Shown here in pieces: positions 42,327-49,098 of a stretch of DNA of 49,098 bases; position 1 is the stretch's first letter; each line of letters begins with the position of its first letter. This stretch comes from Paramacrobiotus richtersi (Eukaryota > Tardigrada > Eutardigrada > Parachela > Macrobiotidae). Both the position numbers and the translations under genes were made by a program. The DNA lies in assembly GCA_034698045.1 (NCBI GenBank), contig JAQGAU010000047.1, forward strand, positions 1-49,098, written 5' to 3'. The notes beneath the pieces are model-generated. The model worked only from the letters and a program-made list of their open reading frames with translations. It did not search any database and was not told where the DNA came from.

Positions 42327-42470
42327 ATGCGCTTGCTTGGTCTATCCACTTGTGCACTGGTGAGCCGTAATAGGAGTTCAACAAAACATCGGTATGAAAA
42401 TAAGCATGTTCTTTGATGAATCAGTTCCAGGGCGAACTGTCACGGCCGACTTTGAACAGAATACTGAAAA
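42327..42470 (+). pseudogene. Relic of an LRR-family gene (C)
   Basis: The start matches gene B exon 1 (ATGCGCTTGCTTGGTCTA, residues MRLLGL). Small changes then shift the frame before the donor (GTGAGCC against GTAAGCC). An exon-2-like start follows at about 42,437 (GGCGAACTGTCACGGCCGAC against GGTGGACTGCCACGGCTGGA), and similarity ends soon after. No third exon was seen. A truncated duplicate. Confidence 0.6.
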
Positions 42471-43176
42471 CATGCATCTATCAATAACATCGTCTTTGTT
42501 TGGAACAGTAGATTTCCGTCGTAGAGTGACTGTGGCAGGAGACTGGGAATCCTTGTTTGCAATTTCATAGTCCAGTGGCGACAAGGTTCTGGGCCAAGAT
42601 GGTCTCACAAATCTTGTGCATTCGTCAGATCAGTTACAATGTAAAGAGTACGACAGGATGTAACCGTATTACACGATCTTCTTGAGTTTATCTAGCTGAA
42701 TGCAATGCTTTTCTGTATGAAGTGTATTAAGGTTCATGAGATATATTGACATTTGAGTGTGTGACACCTTTATAGCTCCAATTATGGTCTGTTTTGGATG
42801 CTGCGCTAATTTCGCTAGAAAATGATGTCAACACCGGCAAAGTGGTGTGACGCCGAGTGGGCAGTAGCGAATAATGCGAATTGCGCATTACGTGTTCGCA
42901 GTACGGGCGATCACGGCCGATGTACAGCTAAAGGAAATGATTTTGCAGAATGAACCTGCGAAGCTGCGACCGCACTGATTGCGGCTCCTTAGTTACGCGC
43001 TGAACTCGATCGACAATTCTTAATTCCACCGTTGGCGGAATGGAATTAAAGCGACTGCCTTATGAGTCGCAGCATGACTATCGCTGTACGTACAAGCCCA
43101 TGCAGCTCAACCAGTACATTGGACTCCAGCATAGCATAACTGACTTGTGAAGAGACATGACGTTCTCTCTGTCATG
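42471..43176. other. Intergenic, nothing recognised
   Basis: About 700 bases between relic C and the hAT-like element, without a supported exon. Confidence 0.45.
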
Positions 43177-44193
43177 TAAAGATGGGGAAAGTCCGGTTAA
43201 AAGGTTCCGGTCCGGTTCACGGTCTGGTCCGAGAGCCGAACCAGTTAGAGTTAAACGGTCCGACGACCGAACCAGTTAAATGATTTTGGTCCAAGCGCTT
43301 AACCGGTTAACTTTTAAACTGGACCGTTTAACCGACTGTCATAACGTTAGTAATTAGATTAGTTTTTACGGTAGGATTCCACACCGATAACATATTTTCA
43401 ACAACAACAACAACAGAGGTAAGGCTTTTTAGATAAGTCTGAAGCACCAGAAAGCTTGTGATACGATGAAAGCTCGGTTTCTCGGCGAGTAACATGATTA
43501 CTCTCGATACATTGTTCGTGGAATTTCAACTGCACTTGCGAAAGCTGCATTCGGTTAGCTGTTAAACAGCCCTGCAAGTGCAGATTTCTCATATTTGTGA
43601 CATGAACTTGTGTGGTTAACTGCAAATTAACAGTAACTAGGCAATCGCACTCCGCTGCGCTAGCGATGTAGACCGAAGCGAACGGAGACATACCGGCTGC
43701 CCAAATACACGCTACGCAGACAAAACTCAGGGATAGCCGATTGCGCAGGCCGTATTGTCTGCGGACAAAAGAATCTTTTGTCATCAAAAATGTGCTCCTA
43801 TTTTGCTTATATCTCGCTCAGTTTTTTAGATATGCATGCCAAAAAGTAATCAGCTCATCTACATATCACAGTCTATCTTCTATTCAAATTTCACGAAAAT
43901 GCGATGAAAATTGAAGGCGCTATCGCGGTACGCAAAAACGGGTGGCAACAAACATTTTTTCATTACTCTTGAACATGGAGGACCTCCGCTTCGCATCGGC
44001 CGAATATGCAAATATTCTGTTGAAGCGGTTAAATGGTTCGGTTAACCGGTTAAGCAGTCTGGTCCGAATGCTGGACCGGTTAACCGTTTAAAAATTTAAA
44101 TGGTTCGGTCTGGTCCGGAAACGTGAACCAGTTCGTTAAACGGTCCGGTTAACCGGTTCCGTAAACAGTCCGGTCCGGTCTTCCCCATCTATA
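43177..44193. mobile_element. hAT-like non-autonomous element carrying a captured host gene
   Basis: The ends are TAAAGATGGGGAA and TTCCCCATCTATA (inverted, one mismatch in 13). Each side is flanked by CTGTCATG (43,169-43,176 and 44,194-44,201), a perfect 8-bp target duplication. Subterminal regions on both sides are full of GGTTAACCGG, CCGGTCC and related short palindromes. Eight-base duplications and YARNG-like tips are known for the hAT superfamily; the assignment is by that rule. No transposase is present. The inside (about 43,430-44,010) is homologous to 30,130-30,650 of this window: the small secreted-protein gene, its upstream spacer and the tail of the neighbouring exon. Confidence 0.85.
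43398..43784 (-). CDS. Captured copy of the small secreted-protein gene, 128 aa open frame
   Basis: An open frame inside the hAT-like element. From the ATG at 43,784 it reads MTKDSFVRRQYGLRN, then a hydrophobic leader (LSLSFVCVACIWAAG), then IASAAECDCLV. It aligns with the gene at 30,130-30,375 over the leader, the SAAEC site and QVQLKFHEQ. The C-terminal part is different and ends in a run of cysteines from a CAA-rich stretch. The frame is still open after divergence, so it may be expressed, but that is untested. It could equally be passive cargo. Confidence 0.45.
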   Translation of the reverse strand: MTKDSFVRRQYGLRNRLSLSFVCVACIWAAGMSPFASVYIASAAECDCLVTVNLQLTTQVHVTNMRNLHLQGCLTANRMQLSQVQLKFHEQCIESNHVTRRETELSSYHKLSGASDLSKKPYLCCCCC

Positions 44194-44439
44194 CTGTCAT
44201 GCTACGGATTCTGAGCGGCGAGCGCGGTGTGCACAATCGACAGCATCGATCGACATGCGGCACGCTACTGCAGAGACTGCACATGGGATTTTCTCTTGCC
44301 TCACTCAGTCGTCATGGTCTGTGTGTGCGCAATAATGCTGCTGTTTGTATCGCGTAGAGTTATGTGTGTTTGAATTCAAATTCCTCATAATTCCACTTAT
44401 CTCTTGCCTGCTGGGACCTTCGATATAATATATTACAAA

Positions 44440-46297
44440 ATGGACCGCATCGCTTCGGAAAATGTCATCTCCGGACAACGGTGCATCTCAATGTCGGAGG
44501 AAGTCGTCGACCAAAAAACCAACAATATACGTGTTGATACGCACAGAGATCGGCATATTAATCCGCGCCTCGCTCACAATCAATCACTTTTATGTCATTT
44601 GGTAAAACAGTACGGATGCAGCCTTTTCGACATCATACATGGAAAGGGAAAGGCAGGCGCGAAAGTTGAGGAAAGCTGCGACACCCTGGAACCATCAGAA
44701 CTTGATGATCCTGATACTTCACCGCAGCGCAGATTATGTGGATGCGAAAGCAGAGAAAGCAAGTTTCGTTTCTGTTGCAAGATAAAAAGCAAACGCTGCG
44801 CGTGTTGGTGTATATTCACCCTAGCGGCTATCCCCTACATACTACTGGTCGTACTTCAAATCACAATGGGAGAGTATGGAATTATGATGGCAAACCAATA
44901 CTGTAAGATGCCGTGCAAACTGCCCAGTAAATCTGCTTGAGCAAACAGCCTATGTACAATTTCAGGTATACCAGACAGCAATGGGACCATAACCTTTGGT
45001 AATATCACCGTACAGACTCCATCGAACGTTTCGATTCCAATAGCATGGATACAGGCAATGGGCAACAAATCTGAGTTAGCAGAAGCCGATTACACGAACT
45101 CAGTACTTCCTTCGGATTCGCCCGAAGTAGTCCTGCGAAAACTATGCTTCCGCATTTTTCCAGGTACGTATGGAAGCAAAATGAAGAAAACCTGAAGGCG
45201 ACAGCTAGCTGACAAAACTGGGCATATGCTGACATGTTATTTTTGCAAACTTTTAAAGCGAAAAAAAAATTATTGCGCAATGGTGAGCCGCGACCCTCTC
45301 TAGCCCGTTTCACAATTCAGCTTTTGATCAAACAATGAGAAAAATTTGGAATGAAAACTGAATGAGAAAAGTTTTTTGATTATGGTACCGGTTCGATGCC
45401 TTTTCTCCTAGGGCAGCATTTCAACCGAAACCTGGCCCTTATCGAACCGGCGCTCTAGAAAATCCAAAAACCGCTTTTTTAAAATGCCTTCTTAGGTAGA
45501 TTTAACCAAGTTTGATGTTGACAGTTTGCATGTTTCGGAACGCGTTTGAAACTTTCTCTTGCAACATTTCGGTCCATTCTTCAATAGCTTAATAGAGGAA
45601 GGGGCAAGGCAGGGTCGCGGCACATCATGGTGCAGCTGAGCGTTTTGCGCACGAAGCTATTATGCACTAGAAATTCTTTCGAAAAGTGTGAAAAAAATGT
45701 CTTCCTGGGTTTCGTTTTGTCTGTTAACAGTGACCTAAACCTGCGTAATGACAGCATAACCAGATGTGATGAACAAATGTGCTGGTAGGGCGTTACGATC
45801 CACCAATGATGCAACATCAGCAGGTTGTAAGATACATCGTACTCAAGGTCTACCGATTAACTGCAAAGCATGTCAGTCTTTACGAAAGCATGATGCTATT
45901 CTTCCGCGCCTAAAACGCAAATAAATCGGCATGATGACCAGTTTTTTTACTTGTAGGAGATGAACGCGCACTTCCCAAGTTGCGCAGGTCGACCGTTCCG
46001 GGATGGCGAGAGGGCTTACGCGACGATGCCCTGGGGGCGGTCGTGTTGGGTGCTGGCCAATTATTTTCTATAGTAGTGATCGTCGTCACTGCACTCTTAG
46101 TACTGTGTTGTACAAAATGCGAAGATGACTCTTTTCCTGGGGAGTGTTTCGCTACCTTATTGGTTAAGTTTTGTTTCTTCCTCTGGGGTCTTTGTTTTTG
46201 TTTATCGTGTTTTCTTTTCCTAGATGTAATGATTAGGACGCCCCCATTTATCACATTTTTTCAATATCACTCGCACGCACTAAATGCCAGCCTCTGA
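44440..46297 (+). CDS. Cysteine-rich multi-pass membrane protein of unknown family
   Basis: Exons 44440-44926, 44966-45163 and 45957-46297 keep phase; 341 aa. An ATG is chosen at 44,440; the frame upstream has no other ATG. Residues 1-120 are polar and end in a cysteine cluster (LCGCES, FCCKIK, CACWC), which may be palmitoylated (inference). TM1 is about 121-143. An extracellular segment then carries NGT, NIT, NVS and NKS glycosylation sites. TM2 is about 255-280 (GQLFSIVVIVVTALLVLCC) and a third, very Cys/Phe-rich hydrophobic segment is about 292-317. The third segment is encoded by a pyrimidine-rich stretch ending TTCCTAG and might instead be an intron, in which case the protein would end two codons later. 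Intron 1 is only 39 nt. No family recognised. Confidence 0.7.
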
Positions 46298-48229
46298 AAA
46301 GTATTAACCTGTATGTGCCGAGCCTGTACGGTACAAACCTGCCCAAATTAAATTCTTCCAATAGTTTAACTGTGGAATCCTATGCCTTTCGTTGTAAAAT
46401 GCGGGTCATGCCCACAGGTGTCAAAAAAAGCGACATGAAACCCTCGTCAACCAATGGTCGGAAAAATTATCAAAAAATTTCAGTTCCTTTAATTAGAATC
46501 TTTTATACATGTCGATGTGCAACTTAAAATTCGCATCCGTTTTGGTACCGGGCAAAAGAGGGTCAAAGCATTTAGCATACTTTTCTTCTTGTATGCTTGA
46601 AATAAAACGACCGCAAGCCTCACGGTCATTCAGATCAGTACACCGCGACATTGCCACGCTTGTCGGAATAAAATTCGTTATTTTTTCACAAATTGACAGA
46701 CCGCTCCTATCCGCCAATCAAAGCGAAAACGCGATTCCGAGTAGCAAAGCCGTTCGACGGCGGAAAGGTTTGCCTGCCCTTAAAAATACCCGCCCAAAAA
46801 ATCACTTGCTGCCGGATTCCTCTAGCGGCAGTATAGAAAGGTCAACTTCTAGCTGAGAAGAAAGTCTGCTTTATTCGGGATTTTTCTCCCGTGCCGCTAG
46901 AGATCAGTTTCGTTCTAATTCCTTTCCCGAATGATATCGATTATGATCGTTCGGTGAATAGGAGGACGGATTCGAAATTGCATGGCGTTCCGGGTTAAAC
47001 CGGTTATCACCTGCGCCCGGGGGGAGCTGTGCGGGCCGTCGGGCGTCATTCAAAACCCAAAATCTTGACACGGATTGCTAAGCGTGTCCCATTCGAAACA
47101 TATCCAACTTTTCGATGTTGGCACAACCATGAGTTTACCACGAATAGCACCGGGTTCGTTGTATTGATCACAATCTCATATATTTCCCGCACGAGCGAAT
47201 AGTGCGACAGGCCGATCATAGTTGTCATCATGATTATGGAAAAAAACTGACCCGTGCAATCGGCAAGTTGTGATTACGTTCACAGAATCATACAGCGCTA
47301 ACTGTGTATTACAGGCACACCCGGCTTCCTAATGAGTAATGGGTCAACTATTCCACCGATTCTTTTGAGTGATGCAATTGCAATGTGCTGTTCGTGGCAA
47401 CACGGCAGCAGAAAAAAGCGATGGACACATCCACAGTGGAAAACCGCTCTAAGCGGAAGTGATGCCTGATCTGCGGGATCAAAACATGAGGTGCAAAGTC
47501 GCAAAGCCGTATTATCAGGCAAAATGTGAATAACGGTGATCGACCGGAGCGGAGCAAAGGTCAGTCTACGCCTCTTTTGTAATTTTTGTATTTTCTTGTT
47601 GTTCGCGGTTTGCAATCCTACCTACGTACAAAACCAGTTGAGCATTAATGTCATCAGAAGTATTACTTGACTAATTAGAAGGTCGTCTATTTCACTGAAA
47701 CGAGTTGTTTTTCCGTCCGGTCGGTCACAGCCTGATGTATGCAATCATTTAAAACCAAAATTCTTGAGAATTAAGTTAATTAACTATGCGAGTACAGTTA
47801 GTCGACAGTCGAACCATCGCGAATTAGTACGGTTAAAATACGCGCTATGTTACAGATACCAGGAGCCTATAAAAGAACATCCTGTCTTGATATTTCAGAA
47901 TGTCCTTTGGGCATTTATTAGACTGTTGTCTTTTATATTATACGGATGAACAGTTAAAGTGAACTGAGCGGAATTACGTAGTCTCCAGCAGATTCTGATG
48001 ATTACAGCTTCAATTTTCCTGTTAGCGGTGTCGAACCGGTTTCAGTTGTTTACTGTACCACGAACTCTTCGAGAATTTCGCGGTTGGCAAATGTCATCCT
48101 CGTTGCAATGTGGCCAACACGACAATGGATATCAATATAAAGGGTTAGACACATCGTAAGGCACCCAACAACGACCAAACTGGAAAGTTTGGAACTGGAA
48201 CCCAGCAACGACCAAAACGCCCGCTTCAG
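46298..48229. other. Unresolved region with coding-like frames on both strands, then LRR gene D flank
   Basis: 46,490-47,620 is unusually open on both strands. Minus-strand candidates include CEKITNFIPTSVAMSRCTDL near 46,690, IYEIVINTTNPVLFVVNSWL near 47,160 (it looks like a TM7 with an NPxxF core), and a polar tail ending HSGKELERN near 46,895. Plus-strand candidates include RKGLPALKNTRPKNH near 46,780 and an exon after GTGTATTACAG at 47,314. I could not build a phase-consistent model. 47,750-48,230 aligns weakly with the flank of relic C (TGTTACAGATA block) and that of gene A. Confidence 0.3.
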
Positions 48230-48230
48230 G

Positions 48231-48254
48231 CGATTATTACATGAATCACGTTTT
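48231..48254 (+). promoter_or_regulatory. LRR-family upstream motif, gene D copy
   Basis: CGATTATTACATGAATCACG followed by TTTT (TTT in gene D at the end), 230 bases before the ATG. Extra sequence between motif and gene accounts for the longer spacing. Confidence 0.4.
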
Positions 48255-48483
48255 GCTGAGACACTTATGCGGTAAGAATCAGCACGGCGACCCACGTAAA
48301 TAATAATAACAACATTTTCTCAAAAGCAAGTAACCCATTTGCCATCTTTGGCTGATATTTATAACATTTGAATTTGAGCCTGGTGCTTTCGGGCTTTTAG
48401 GGGCTTGTTCCGTGGCTATACTTTTGGACACTTTTTTGGTGCAGTGCATATACTGAGTCCGAGGAAGGTTAGCACAGTGGACA

Positions 48484-48755
48484 ATGCGGTGGTCAGGTGG
48501 TCCGCTTTTATCACTGTTTTCCTTCGGTAAGCAACACATCAGATATGCTACCCAGCAAAAATAAGCGTATGATGTTGATATGGTTGAATTGCAGGCCAGG
48601 TACCAGCGGCCGAGTTGTTTAACTTCGATATCACTCCTTTGCGTCCGGATGAGCTGTGCAATCCATCTGACACCTTGAAACAGCCAAGCTCCGGACCGAC
48701 AAATAACTTTTGTCCTGGGGAAAATCATATCAAACTTTACAGTGCGGAGAAGACG
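48484..48755 (+). CDS. Secreted LRR-family protein, gene D, 5' exons only (cut by the window end)
   Basis: Exon 1 is 48484-48526 (MRWSGGPLLSLFSFG, signal peptide start). Exon 2 is 48595-48755, after TTGAATTGCAG and before GTAAGC, reading QVPAAELFNFDITPLRPDEL, then a cysteine cap (LCNPS, NFCPGENH) and ending YSAEKT. Exon 2 ends at the same residue and phase as in genes A and B. The LRR exon should lie beyond 49,098; it is not in the window. Function as for gene A. Confidence 0.8.
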
Positions 48756-49098
48756 GTAAGCGATTTTATTTTCTCTGAATAACATTGTGCGAAAGTGAGC
48801 CCGCGAACTGCACGTACTCAAATTAAGCGCCTTGTAACTGTTCATACTATGCCTCCATATTCTATTTAAGAATGAACATACAGACGCAAACTTCTAATGG
48901 CTTCCTAACTATTTTACTGATGAATATTAGAATAACCTCACTCAGAATCCGGCGTTTTCCAGTTTAATAAACGCTGAAGCTAGGAAATGCTGCTTTCGGT
49001 TCCCTTGAATTTGTTTGTACCTTTACATTACGAGTAAAGAGCAAGCAAACCTTTCGTTCCGCACTGGCTGTTTTTATTCATCAAAGCAGACAACAACA
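48756..49098 (+). other. Intron 2 of LRR gene D, running off the window
   Basis: Starts with a GTAAGC donor. No acceptor followed by the family's ATTTTC..CAACG-type exon start is seen before the window ends. Confidence 0.6.

Noticed and set aside
1-49098. tRNA or rRNA genes, CRISPR array, retroviral or LTR element, LINE reverse transcriptase
   Set aside because: I looked for tRNA box A/B-like pairs, reverse-transcriptase YxDD contexts and long direct repeats and saw none that held up. A tRNA scan and a translated search would settle it.

Overview
The window looks like nuclear DNA of a small-genome ecdysozoan animal. A tardigrade of the Hypsibius/Ramazzottius kind is my best guess. This is inference: many genes are split by short GT-AG introns (39 to about 650 nt in most cases), intergenic spaces are compact, and there are local arrays of lineage-specific receptors and secreted proteins. 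No rRNA, tRNA, CRISPR array, or retroviral or LTR element was recognised. I read spliced models by eye and accepted them only when every junction kept phase.

Layout. (1) 0.5-11.2 kb: four rhodopsin-like 7TM receptor genes (one spliced, three with intronless coding regions) around one spliced gene for an unknown secreted protein (3.4-4.5 kb). A TA-flanked MITE lies at 2.1-2.6 kb, and a second MITE-like family is scattered at 6.6, 9.6 and 12.4-13.0 kb. (2) 13-19.8 kb: a lone LRR-like exon, a decayed gene of unknown family (14.4-15.2 kb) with a second relic at about 19.6 kb, and a long minus-strand gene for a secreted beta-sandwich protein with one frame break. (3) 20.4-35.3 kb: three matrix metalloproteinase genes in the same orientation. 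The first has a hemopexin domain and a C-terminal hydrophobic segment. The other two lack hemopexin and end in GPI- or membrane-anchor-like tails. Between the second and third lie a BTB relic, a palindromic MITE-like element and two small minus-strand coding units. (4) 35.9-49.1 kb: a family of secreted LRR proteins (A and B intact, C a relic, D cut by the window end). They share an upstream sequence motif. Gene B carries a 1.07-kb foldback element in its second intron. Also here are a hAT-like non-autonomous element that carries a copy of the small secreted-protein gene from about 30.2 kb, and a three-exon gene for a cysteine-rich membrane protein.

Together the genes suggest cell-surface and extracellular functions: chemosensory or peptide-like receptors, pericellular proteases, and secreted LRR or beta-sandwich proteins. 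Most have grown by local duplication that copied the upstream flanks too. Small DNA transposons sit between and inside the genes. The most unusual item is the hAT-like element at 43,177-44,193. It has a perfect 8-bp target duplication and near-perfect terminal repeats, and it encloses a recognisable copy of a host gene that still lies 13 kb away.
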